A model generated the notes under the pieces. That model was not told where the DNA came from. It saw nothing but the letters and a program-made list of their open reading frames with translations, and did not search any database. 64,000 bases of DNA from Dryobates pubescens (lineage: Eukaryota; Chordata; Aves; Piciformes; Picidae): positions 4,464,001 through 4,528,000 of the forward strand of contig NC_071615.1 of the NCBI RefSeq assembly GCF_014839835.1, read 5' to 3'. The translations under genes were made by a program, and so were the position numbers. Below, one piece after another: positions 36,203-48,644 of this stretch. Positions within the stretch are counted from its first letter, which is position 1, and each line of letters starts with the position of its first letter.

Positions 36203-39200
36203 CTGGTGGAAGAAAACAGAAGAACTTTGCAGGAGACTTTCTCTTGGTTTGGGGTTGCTTTTATTTTGCTGCTAAGGCTTTGCATACCCATCAACAAGCA
36301 GCTTCCCTCTACAGCCCAGCTGCCTCCCTTCTCAAAGGGATTTTGGCATGAATAGTTCTGCACCTCTTAAGAGTAATCCTGCCTCAGAAGGGAATGTGAA
36401 TAGAACAGAATAGAATTAACCAGGTTGGAAAAGACCTTTGAGATCATCGAGTCCAACCCAACACCATATAATCAACTAAACCATGGCACTAAGTGCCTCA
36501 TCCAGTCTCTTCCTAAACACCTCCAGCAATGGTGACTCCACCACCTCCCTGGGCAGCAACCCCAATGGCAAATCACTCATTCTGTGAAGAACAACTTCTT
36601 AACATCCAGCCTAAGCCTTCCCTGGTGCAACTTTTCTGGTGCTGGTTGCCTGGGAGAAGAGCCCAGCCCCCACCTGGCTACAACCTCCCTTCAGGTAGTT
36701 GTAGACAGCAATAAGGTCTCCCCTGAGCCTCCTCTTCTCCAGACTAAGCAATCCCAGCTCCCTCAGCCTCTCCTCACAGGGCTGTGCTCCAAACTCCTCC
36801 CCAGCTTTGTTGCCCTTCTCTGGACACCTTCCAGCAACTCAACATCTTACCTAAACTGAGGGGCCCAGAACTGGACACAGTACTCAAGGTGTGGCCTAAC
36901 CAGTGCAATGCACAGGGGCTCCTGCTGGCCACACTGTTCCTGATGCAGGCCAGGATGCCCTTGGCCCTCTTGTTCAGCCTACTATCAACCAGTACCCCCA
37001 GGTCCCTTTCTGCCTGGCTGCTCTCCAGCCACTCTGACCCCAGCCTGTAGCACTGCATGGGGTTATTGTGTGTCCATCCTTCCCCTCCACCAGTGACCTA
37101 CCATCGCTTTCTGTTGGCTCTCCATGAAAATCATCTGCCCGGAAAATGTGAACATCCATCAGTTCAGAGTTGCCTACAAATTCAAAAGTGATCTGACCCA
37201 TCTTCTGCAGGGTGTCCACTGTCAGTCCACTCTCCTCCAGGAGCTCCCTGTGCAAGAAATACACTTCTTTACGTAAAAGCAAGCAGTGGGACAACAGAAA
37301 AAGCAGTTACTGACTTGACTGCCACGTTCAGAAGACTCGCAGTGAACCAAAGGTGAAAGCTGCACTTGTAAAAGAGAGCAGGGCCCAGCAGAGTTCTGGC
37401 TGGCACCAAAGAATTGGCCTACTTACACCACAGTGGTGTCAGGTCAGGCTGGCTTGTGTGTTATTTCAAGCTCCTAAAGGCTGGCAGGAAAAGTCTATAC
37501 TGGAGGGGGAAGATTCAGGAAAATGGTTGTGTGATTTACACTCCTTGCAGCTTGATGGTCTTCTCTGAGATGAGATAGAAGTGCACCAGCACTCCTGTCA
37601 CTGTAGCTGCATGTGGCTCAAGAACTTTTAAGCCACTTAGAAGCTATAGGGAGACATTATAGTGTCCTTCTAGTACATAAAGAGGGCCTGCAGGAACAAT
37701 GGGGAGGGACTCTTTGTCCTGTCTCCTGACAAAGAGTCCCTCCTAGTCCTATGCTAGTGATAGGATAAAAGGTAATTGGTTCCAACTGAGAAATTTAGAT
37801 TAAATATTTGGAAGAAGTTCTGCACTGTGAGGGTGGCAAGACATTGGAACAGGTCACCCAGGAAGGTGGTGGGTGCCCCATCCCTGGAAGTGTTCAGTCA
37901 GGTTGGATGGGGCTTTGAGCAACTTGACCTAGTGGAAGGTGTCCCTGCCCATGGCATGGGGTTGGAAGTAGGTAATCTTTAAGGTACTTTCCAACCCAAA
38001 GTATCCTGTGAACTTTTGAGATATGCTTCATTGGGACAGGCAAAGAGCTTTGCCACCTCCAGGCTAAAGCTTTTAGATTTGTGGGGAAGCAGGTAACAAA
38101 CAGTACAGCATCCACACTTGCCACAAAATCAGCTACTTTTGAGGCTAACTGAAGCGTATTCAAGTAACACTACGTGCACACAGAACATTGGGCATGCCAC
38201 CCCCCACTCAAATGCCACATGAAAAACGCAAAGCAATTGTGCAAACTTCCCATTTCTGCTCCTTGGAAGTACATTTATTATAACAAGAGACTGGAAGGCA
38301 AGACTTTTAAGAGCACTTTGAAAGGCTTTGCCAGACAGCTCTTCCCCATGCATTACCATGCACGGCTACTTGAAGCACATTCAATTACTTGCTCTGTTTA
38401 TGCTACACACTTAGGGGCTTTTTTTATCTACCTCTAACAGAATCAGCATGGCTTGAAGCCAGTCATGGATTTTCTAATGTACAGAAATAAGGAATACTTT
38501 GAAACAGTTGGGGTGGGTGCACTTGCCACAAGTGTGTCTTCAGTTAATAATTAATGTACTTGCATATTTGGCAGGAACTTAACAGTTTAAAAATGTAATA
38601 GAAAGGATCTTTAAGGCTCCAGCTTTCCTTGGCATCAATTTCATGGATCCCATCCTTCAAAATTACAATGCAGCTTAATGTCTCAGCTAATTTTAGTTTA
38701 TCTTCCTGAGAAACTCTCTAAACCAGAAGCAGTTTTTCAGCAACAAAGCTAAAAGCCTCATTTTACAGGCTGTGATAATTGAACAACAAAGCACAAAGCT
38801 GCTGTGGTTCTCCAAGCAATTTGTCAGCTGCTTAGCTCTGTGTATAGCAAGTGGCAACACTACAGGTAGCAAAACTGAAATAACAAATGAGCTGACTGCT
38901 CCCCTTACAGGATGTGCCACTGAGGAGCTGTGGTGCCCAGGCCCTCACAGAAATGTGGCATACCCAGCAGGGGACAGAAATCTGCCTGATACAGGAAACT
39001 TCATGTTTTAGCTTAATATTTAATCCACTATCTAACTATCTGTGCTGTAAGGACACTTCACACCTTTCACCACTGCAAACCCAGCTGAGACATTACAACA
39101 GAGAACCACAGCCTAATGCCTCAACTCTGGGTATGGACATGGTGAGCTAAGTGTGATCTGGACTGTGTGACACCTCCTGTAGAGCTGCACCCCAGGTTTT

Positions 39201-40782
39201 CTCCTGGGAGAAGCAGCTCTGCAGTGGTGGTGTTCCTGCCAAGAAGGTAGGCTGCATGCCCAGCTGGCCCTGGCTCTGGGGACTGCCTCCTGCTCTGCTG
39301 ACCTTGGCAGGAGTTAGTTGTGCCACTTAAATCCAAAGGGCTGAGGACTGGACTGTTCCGCAGCCCACAGCAGCAGGTGCTGGATGTGCCACGGTACACT
39401 GCAGTGAGATCTCCAAAACTTCTATCACTTGAGAGCTCTGGTTGCTAGCTGTGGGGTAGCACAGATAAGCATGCACCCAGGAAATCAAATGATAAACAAT
39501 CAGATTTGCCTCATGGTCAGTGGCAACATAAGCCTAGCAAATGGTAACAAAACTGCTCTCCCTTCCTCCAGAGATGATGAATTCCATGAAAAGCCATGAT
39601 GTGTCAGGTACAGTAGGGCCATGCACTGCTGGGTGCACATCTGCACAGAGGACCCTCTGTCCCCTGAATGAGCTCACCACAAAACCCAGGCAGTTGCAGC
39701 GGTACAGCTGAGGAGAGGATTCAGGGCAAAAACTGTTAGGTAGCTGTTGAGCACACCAACACTGATCTTCCTGCAGGTGCAAGGGCAAACTTTGGGCCTA
39801 CCTCAGAAAATGAAGTGGTAACAAGAGTGAGGCTGTGAGCCAGCAACGTTCATGTACAGAACAAGGTACCACATTTTTAGAAGAGTTTTGCAATTCAGTT
39901 GCAATCTGCTATTTAATTTTAATGACTAGATAGAAGAAAGAACTCCAATGAGTAAGTAGTAAAAGCTTCCAAAGTGGTACTGTACCTGCATACTGATGGA
40001 GTTCAATTCCCTAACTCAGCATTAGGAACTGCAAATGCTGCCATGCAGGCAGATAATAAATTTCTGCAGTGCCTTTCATAGGGGATCTCTGAGAGGTTCT
40101 AGCATTCTGTCACTACATTTCTATGCAGTGCTAAAAATGCTACTGGAAGGTAGCACCTGTTCAACAGCTTCAGAATTCAAACAGCAAGCAGTACAATGGC
40201 ATAAACTGTAGTTCTGCTGTACAGCCCAAATTAAAGTGCACCTTTCTGAACAGTGTAAGAACCTCTGCCTCACCACCAGCAAACCAGGTCTCAGTTTAGA
40301 TCAGTCTGAGATATGGGAAGGAGGACACTTGGTAACTGGCTACTTGTAGACTGGAAAACAGTTAAAGATTTGCAGATGACAGGCAGCAGGAATCAGTCCT
40401 GTTTCTTTGTACACATGGATGATCCCCCATTGCCTGTGGAGCAGGTGGTTTTTGTTTGTTCAGAGATGGCTCATGGCTGCACTCAAGGGGAGCACACTGG
40501 CTACAAGTGTGTTATCAGTAGAGCCATAAGATCTCCACCTGCAGTCCACCACAAATGGTCTAGCACCTCCACAGCCCAACCTGCCCCCATGCCCACTTGC
40601 CTCAGGGCACCAGCCCAGGCCTCACCTGCGAGCTGCCTCCTCGATGCTCTCCCCTGGCTGCACCTTCCCCCCAAAGCCATTCCAGAGCCCGGCTCCAAAC
40701 CCACGTTTCTTCATGCCCAGGAGGACGCGGGGAGGCTGCACCACCAGGACAAGGGTGAAGAGCCTGGAGGTGAACATGGCTC
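36030..40782 (-). CDS. NUDT1: NUDT1 (MTH1): oxidised purine nucleoside triphosphatase, complete coding region in 3 exons
   Basis: NUDT1 hydrolyses 8-oxo-dGTP, 2-OH-dATP and related oxidised triphosphates to monophosphates, keeping them out of DNA; in mammals it is cytosolic and partly mitochondrial. On the minus strand the coding exons are 40777-40626, 37247-37102 and 36202-36030: 471 bases, 156 residues plus stop, exactly the human length. The Nudix box GX5EX7REUXEEXGU is complete at residues 37-59, from G37 through E43, R51-E52 and E55-E56 to G58-L59. The base-recognition residues N33, W117, D119 and D120 are also present, so the enzyme should be active. A CAG acceptor five bases before the ATG shows that the first coding exon follows a 5'UTR intron, so a non-coding exon must lie towards the CpG island at 41.4-41.6 kb. 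Head-to-head with MRM2. Confidence 0.97.
36396..37068 (-). mobile_element. CR1 LINE, 670-bp 3' fragment in NUDT1 intron 2
   Basis: Opens with GAATAGAACAGAATAGAATT and ACCAGGTTGGAAAAGACC (pentamer-tailed CR1, reversed) and continues through the reversed ORF2 end to text matching ...[20 protein letters not shown] and [15 protein letters not shown]. It is in the same sense as NUDT1 and fills most of the 0.9-kb intron. Its inner end lies about 34 bp from the exon 2 donor. Confidence 0.94.
37102..37247 (-). CDS. NUDT1: NUDT1 coding exon 2
   Basis: Acceptor TTGCACAG|GGAGCTC and donor GCGATG|GTAGGT on the minus strand. Encodes residues 51-99 with split ends: the second half of the Nudix box (RELLEESGL) through [18 protein letters not shown]. 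Confidence 0.95.
37703..37743. repeat. Perfect 16-bp inverted repeat with 9-base loop
   Basis: GGAGGGACTCTTTGTC at 37703-37718 pairs without mismatch with GACAAAGAGTCCCTCC at 37728-37743. The right arm is at the 5' edge of the CR1 copy that follows. In RNA or single-stranded DNA this would form a strong hairpin. Confidence 0.95.
37728..38010 (+). mobile_element. CR1 LINE, 3' fragment
   Basis: A sense CR1 end, diverged from the others. It shows TAGTGATAGGATAAAAGG, CATTGGAACAGGTCACCCAG and GGTGTCCCTGCCCATGG, ending near TACTTTCCAACCCAAAG. Likely an older subfamily. Inactive. Confidence 0.9.
40626..40782 (-). CDS. NUDT1: NUDT1 coding exon 1 (with 5 bases of 5'UTR)
   Basis: Minus-strand acceptor CTCACCCAG|GAGCC, then ATG at 40777-40775 with G at -3, and donor GCTCGCAG|GTGAGG. 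Encodes residues 1-50 plus two bases: [18 protein letters not shown] through [18 protein letters not shown], the first half of the Nudix box. Confidence 0.95.
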
Positions 40783-41149
40783 CTGGGTGAGAGATGGGAG
40801 AACATGCTGTGTCAAAGGCTCCCAGTACCCCTCCGAGAGGAGGCCAGGCTGCTCCTCCAGCACAGGCTGGGGGGCAGACAGTCCCTAAGCCCCCCAAACA
40901 CCCAGCACTCCCTCCCCAAGTGCCTGGTTCCCACCATCCCTGGCCCAAACCCTTGGTCCCCTAGTTCCTCTCCCGAAGCCTACTTCCACTCCCCACTACA
41001 CCTTGCTCTTCTGCTCCTTCAGACACCGCCCCCCCCCCCAAAAAAAACCCAACATTTGATCATTTAGATTGGAGAAAACATTTAAATAATCAAATATTTT
41101 TAACCCACTGCCGAGTCCACCTCTAATCCATGCCTCTAAGCACTACATC

Positions 41150-41400
41150 CATGAGCCCTCTCCGCAAAGCCTCAGCCTCCCTTCCCAAATCCTTGTCCTC
41201 CCAGAACCCCCTCCCCAAACCCCTGATCCCCAGAACCCCCTCCCCAAACGCTTCGCCTCCTTCCCCAAATCCCTGCTCTCCCAGAATCCCCTTCCCAACT
41301 CCCTGACCTCCTTCCCCACATTCTGGATTTTCATCAGCCCTCTCCTTAAACCCTTAACCCCTCTCCGACACTCCCATGCCCTGGCTCCCCCGTCCCTGTC
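41150..41400. repeat. Degenerate C-rich minisatellite, G-quadruplex-prone on the minus strand
   Basis: Loosely repeated units of about 30 bases of the form CTCCCCAAACCCCTGATCCC / CAGAACCCC recur at 41180-41330. The complementary strand has closely spaced runs of four or five G at 41205-41247. An 11-C/8-A homopolymer junction lies just outside at 41029-41047. Confidence 0.75.
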
Positions 41401-41466
41401 CTCCACACACCTCTAACAGACTTTCCCACCCTCCGCTTCCTTCTGGCCCTCGGAGGCGCCGCGGCC

Positions 41467-41550
41467 GGCCCCGGTTCCGGCCGGGCCCGCTTCTTCCCGC
41501 GCCGCCCCGGCCCCGGTTCCGGCCGGGCCCGCTTCTTCCCGCGCCGCCGC
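41467..41550. repeat. Duplicated 42-bp promoter module
   Basis: CCCCGGTTCCGGCCGGGCCC followed by GCTTCTTCCCGCGCCGCC starts at 41469 and again at 41511. The two copies are essentially identical, suggesting recent duplication or homogenisation. Each copy has one ETS-like CCGGAA core on the minus strand. Confidence 0.92.
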
Positions 41551-41617
41551 CGCCCCGGCCCCGCCCCGGCCCCGCCCCGCGGCAGCCGTCAGGGGAGGGC
41601 GGAGCGAGGCGGCCGCC

Positions 41618-44393
<2,776 letters not shown>

Positions 44394-44740
44394 AAGCTGA
44401 GAATTGCAGGTTATCAAACAGGTGGTCAGGCATTGATTGGAAAGCTGAACTTGGCATGTGTTTAAAGAAAAATACCAGGAATAAGACCCCTGACTTGAAC
44501 TGTTCCCTTGGTGAGAAGAACCTAGGAAAATCTGCCACATCTCTTGAGTGAGTTCCCAATTAAAAGAAATAAGCCAGGGTGGTGTCCTACTGAGTTTATC
44601 CACTGATTTCACAAGCAGAGACATCTAATCTAGATTCTCACTTGTGGAGAAAATAGTTGAGAATGGAGAGGAGCAATCTGAAAGGCCACCTCTGAGGCTG
44701 GTGTAGTGGAAATGGAAATAAAACAGTGATTATATGAATT
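44394..44740 (+). other. MRM2: MRM2 3'UTR with AATAAA at 44717-44722
   Basis: A good AATAAA lies 324 bases after the stop and an ATTAAA lies earlier near 44561. The 3'UTR probably ends at about 44740, roughly 200 bp before the next CR1 fragment. Confidence 0.65.
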
Positions 44741-44934
44741 TTTAATGTGTGCTTGAAAATCATTGCACTATTAATACATGAGACTAACCATAAAGGTGGT
44801 TATCAGGATGAGAGGGAACAGCAAGTGGAGTTTCAGCCAATTTATTGCCTCTTCACCTTCCTTAAAAGCTTTATTAGCACATGTTAAACCAGATGATGTT
44901 CTCCTGCACGTCAGGATGCTGTATGACTGGTAAT

Positions 44935-45280
44935 GCAGTCACTGGAGATGTTGTTAATGTATTTTTTATTGTCCTTAACAGCTGTGGCTAGATTGAGTTC
45001 TAGCTGGGCTTTGGCTCTCCTAACTTTCTCCCTACATAGCCTCACTACATTTTTAGAGTCCTCCTGAGAGGCCTGCCCCCTCTTCCAAAGGCCATAAACT
45101 CTTCTTTTTGTTCCTGAGGCCCAGCCAAAGCTCCCTGTTCAGTTAGACCCGTGTTTTTTGGCACATGGGGACAGCCAGCTCCTGTGCATTTAAGGCTTCC
45201 TTCTTAAAGTATGTCCAGCTTTCCTACCCTTCAGGACTGCCTCCCAAGGCGCTTTGCCAACCAGTCTCCTGAACGTGAGC
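44935..45280 (-). mobile_element. Old CR1 LINE fragment from the ORF2 endonuclease-RT linker
   Basis: Reverse-strand translation in pieces gives RLVGKAPWEAVLKGR, then CREKVRRAKAQLELNLA and KDNKKYI. These match the CR1 segment between the endonuclease and reverse transcriptase (compare DLLSRVPWDKALRGRGAQES and VRKVKAQIELHLARD in the copy at 47297-47818). It has several frame breaks and no 3' tail. It ends at the edge of the MAD1L1 CpG island. Confidence 0.75.
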
Positions 45281-45282
45281 GC

Positions 45283-45823
45283 GTTATCCCAACAGTCTAA
45301 ACCGGGGAGCGGGGTTGCTTTATGTGCTGCTTGGGAAGGCAAAAACCCGATGTCAGTTTCACTCCGTGGAAATTTCATGACCGGCGGCTGGCCCCAGGCG
45401 CTGGAGCGAGCAGTGCGCTGGCTGAGTGTGTGCTCGCCCTGCTGCTCCTCGGGCTGCAGCAGGAGCCCTGCAGCTCGGTCCCCGGCACGCAGCGGTTATG
45501 GGGGAGTCCGTTGCGCGGGGGCGGCGGGAGGAGGCTGAGCTGGAAGCCCTTTCGCACCGAGGAGAGAGATTACGGGAGGTCCCGCAGTGCGCGCCTAGTC
45601 CCGTCGTTACGGCGGCCCGGGCCGCTGATCACGCGAGAGCTGGGCGCGAGTTCGCGTGAGAGCTCGGCGCCGGGACGAGGAGGGAGATCCAAGCGGGGCG
45701 CGCGCCGCCGCCCGCAGCGGGTGAGTGAAGGGAGGAGGGCGGCTGGCTCCGTCGGCTCCGCTCGGCTCCTCTCGGCCCGGTGCGGCGTTCGTGAGCGGCC
45801 GAGCCCGGACACGTGAGAGAGAG
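45283..45823 (+). promoter_or_regulatory. MAD1L1: MAD1L1 CpG-island promoter and probable non-coding exon 1
   Basis: CpG density is high from about 45360 to 46060. Two strong splice donors are visible: GCAGCGG|GTGAGT (intron from 45721) and GAGAGAG|GTAAGG (intron from 45824). Either could end a non-coding first exon joined to the coding exon at 48491. The E-box CACGTG lies at 45810-45815. The transcription start is not determinable here. Confidence 0.6.
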
Positions 45824-46146
45824 GTAAGGAGGCTGTACCGTGTCTCCGTTCCTCCCTCCCCGGGGCGGCCGCTCGCCGCCTCCGAGGCGGGGTAGGGCTG
45901 TGGGTGCTGCCGGAGCCCCGCTCCCCATCCGCGACCTCGAGGAGGTCCGCGAGGACCAAGCCCGTGCAGTGCCCGTGGCGGACCGGCTGCAAGGGAGCAG
46001 CCCTGCTTCCGCGGCGGCTGCTGCCGGCGATTCGGCGTTCGGTTGTGAGCGCAGGGCGTCCCTTGGTGCCCTGCAAGAGAGCCTTTGCCAAAGGGTTTCC
46101 TTCGCTGTGGAGGCTGGGACGTACCTGCCTGCTGGCAGTTTATAGG

Positions 46147-47244
46147 TTAGTTCATAGAATGGTTCAGGTTGGAAGTGACCTGGGTCCTGCCCCCTTACCA
46201 TGGGCAGAGGCATCTTCCACTAGCCCAGGATGCTCAAGGTCCCATCTAGCCTGGCCTTTCTAGTTTAAATCTGCTCTCTTCAAACTTAAAGCCATTTCCT
46301 CTCCTTCTATCACTACAAGCCCTTGTGAAAAAGTCCCCTTCAGGTACTGGAAGGCAGCTATAAGGTCTTCCCGGAGCCTTCTTTTCTCCAGGCTGAACAG
46401 CCCCAGCTCACTCAGCCTGTCCCCATAGAGGAGGTGCTCCAGCCCTCTGATCATCTTTGTGGCTGTCCACTGGACCTGTTCCAGCAGCTCCATCTCCCCG
46501 TTATGCTGGGGCCACCAGAGGTGGAGGGGGGGCATTCACCAGAGCAGAGTAGAGGGGCTGAATCGCCTCCTACTAGACACACTTCTGCTGGTCACACCTC
46601 TTTTAATGCAGCCCACGACACAGTTGCCTTCTGGGCTGCTAGTGCACATGCTGGCTCATGCTGAATTTTTCATCAGCTGACACCCTCAAATCCTTCTCCT
46701 TGAGACTGCTCTCAAGCCACTCCTCACCCAGCCTATATTTGCCTGTGATTGCCCTGACCCAGGTGTAGGACCTTGCACCTGGCCTTGTTGAACTTTATGA
46801 GGTTGCCTTGTGCCCACCTCTCAAGCCTGTCCAGGTCCCTCTGGATGGCATCCTTTCCCTCCAGCGTGTCAGCCAGACCATGCAGTTTGGCGTCATCCAC
46901 ACGTTTGCTGAGGGTGCCTCAGTCTCACTGTCCCTACCTCTGACAAAGGTGTTAAACAGCACTGGTCCCAGTACCAGTCCCTGAGGGACACCAATTCTCA
47001 CTGGTATCCATTTGGACATTGAGCTGTTGATTGGCCATCCAGCCTATTCCTTATCCAGCGAGTGGGCTGCCCCTTACGTCCGTACTTTTCCAGTTTGGTG
47101 ACTGTGGTGTCGCATAGAACAGTATCAAAAGCCCAGGAAGATGACATCAGTTGCTCTTCCCTTTTCCACTGATGCTGTAACTCCATTGTAGAAAGCCAGC
47201 AAGTTTGCCAGGCATGATTTGCCCTTGGTGAAGCCATGCTGGTT
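46147..47244 (-). mobile_element. CR1 LINE, about 1.1-kb 3' part including RT sequence
   Basis: Starts TTCATAGAATGGTTCAGGTTG (reversed 3' end) and runs back through the ORF2 C-terminus into the reverse transcriptase. Fragments such as [20 protein letters not shown] and LEKYGRKGQPTRWIRNRLDG are readable, though the frame is broken. The longest RT-containing CR1 piece in the window. Inactive. Confidence 0.92.
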
Positions 47245-47247
47245 AAC

Positions 47248-47818
47248 ACAGACTCACAGAATGGTGTGGATTGGAAGGGACCTCCAAAGCTCATCTTATC
47301 CCCTTTAAGTCCCTAGCCAGATGTAATTCTATCTGGGCTTTTACTTTCCTAACCTGATCGCTGGCTGCTTGGACAACTTCTTTGTAGTCTTCCCGCATGG
47401 CCTGTTCTTGTTTCAGTTGCTTACAGACTCTCCTTTCTTGCCCAAATAAGTCCAGGAGCCCTTTGTTCATCCACATCAGCCTCCTGGCACTCTTGCCTGC
47501 CTCATTCCTTCTTGGAATGCACTGCACCTGGGCTTGGAGAAGATGGTCCTTGATTATTGACCAGCTTTCTTGGGCTCCTCTTCCCCGCAGAGCTTTATCC
47601 CATGGCACTCTGCTGAGCAGATCCCTGAAGAGGATGAAGTCACACAAGCCTGTGTGAATCTTGAGCTTTGCCTTTTCCTGGTCCCAGACTTTCTTCTGTG
47701 CTTCTGGGACCTTGTGGAGCATGCAGTCACTAGAGGGACTCAGCTCCTGAACTCTTCCAGGAAACCTTGCTGGCTTTTCTGAGCTCCAGGCTTGATTTGT
47801 GTTTGGCCCTTTAGTCAT
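47248..47818 (-). mobile_element. CR1 LINE: EN-RT linker segment joined to a 3' tail
   Basis: On the minus strand, an open frame of about 170 codons (47818 to 47291) carries ORF2 linker text (DFILFRDLLSRVPWDKALRG, GAQESWSIIKDHLLQAQVQC, VRKVKAQIELHLARD). It runs directly into a CR1 3' end (47296-47248: GAGGTCCCTTCCAATCCAC, then CATTCTGTGAGTCTG) with no RT between. It is either an internally deleted copy or a tail placed inside a larger CR1 together with 46147-47244. Not functional. Confidence 0.85.
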
Positions 47819-48490
47819 TACCCTTTGAGATACGAAGGAAGAATTGCAAAATGCATCCTAAAAGCTTCTATGTGAGTGAGGAGACAGTTCTACTTAGAGA
47901 AGCAATCTGTGGACTTGGGAAGTCTTGTTCCTGCAAGTTAGGTTGCAAAGTGCTTTCTGGAAACCAGAATCAGGTTGTGTGGAAAGCAGAGTTTGCTGCT
48001 AATATGGAATTATTTCCTCCCCCTGCCATCAGCCTCCTATGTTTGGAGGCAGAGTAATGAGTTCTGTTTGTTCGTGTTAGGTGCAGTAGATCTTCACCTC
48101 CCACAGTGTTAGTTTGTGTCCCAGACTCTGTCTTGATTTGTGTCATTTATGACACCTGTTACTTGTTTGCTTTTGGGATGAGGTTTGCGGGGGCGAGAAT
48201 TACTTAAGTAAACCCAAACAGTTTCAGGTGGGAAGTTCAGGGAAGCACCTGCTGTCTTTCATCAGTGTCTCATTTCTGACACCTGGAGCTTCAGCCCTGG
48301 TTGGGTAGTGTTTTCTGGTTCAAGCCGACCCCAGCCAGTAATCTGTGGGTGGGGTGATGAGTAGACTGGGCTTTGTAGCCTCTATCTTACATTTAGGGTT
48401 TCCTCAGAGCAGGGATGTGTCTCTGGCAAAGCAGCCACTCTATCAAAGGTTGCTCTTGAATGTTCTGCTCATTACTTTGTGTATTTCCAG

Positions 48491-48644
48491 AGCCATGGAG
48501 GACTTGCAAGACAACACCACCGTCTTTTCCACCCTGAGATCCCTCAACAACTTTATTTCACAGCGTATGGAGGGGGTGTCTGGGGTGGCTACGCCGAGTT
48601 CATCTCAAAGCTCCTTACAGATTCAATACCAGCAGAGAATGCAG
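48491..48644 (+). CDS. MAD1L1: MAD1L1 first coding exon
   Basis: Acceptor TTTCCAG|AGCC, ATG at 48495 with G at -3 and +4, donor ATGCAG|GTGAGG. Encodes residues 1-50, including the conserved [13 protein letters not shown]. Confidence 0.95.

Larger units (their letters stand above)
37248..40625 (-). other. NUDT1: NUDT1 intron 1 (between coding exons 1 and 2)
   Basis: A 3.4-kb intron with a plus-strand CR1 copy (37728-38010) whose edge forms a perfect inverted repeat. The rest is unique sequence. Plus-strand reading frames here have no recognisable family, and the long one over exon 1 is its antisense shadow. Confidence 0.7.
40783..41617. promoter_or_regulatory. Shared NUDT1/MRM2 bidirectional promoter region
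   Basis: The two start codons are 840 bp apart and point away from each other. A CpG island spans about 41420-41800 and a C-rich degenerate minisatellite lies at about 41150-41400. A 42-bp GC-rich unit is present twice (41467-41550), each copy carrying TTCCGG, the reverse of the ETS/GABPA core CCGGAA. The GCCGCCATGG at the MRM2 start is a full Kozak match and also contains a YY1-like CCAT core. No TATA box. Sharing of the promoter is inferred from spacing. Confidence 0.65.
45824..48490 (+). other. MAD1L1: MAD1L1 intron 1 (5'UTR intron)
   Basis: A 2.7-kb intron, mostly occupied by reversed CR1 material (46147-47818). The remaining 700 bp before the first coding exon is unique sequence. Confidence 0.65.

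Noticed and set aside
40313-40888. 191-codon plus-strand frame
   Set aside because: Antisense to NUDT1 coding exon 1, with low-complexity composition and no homologue I recognise.
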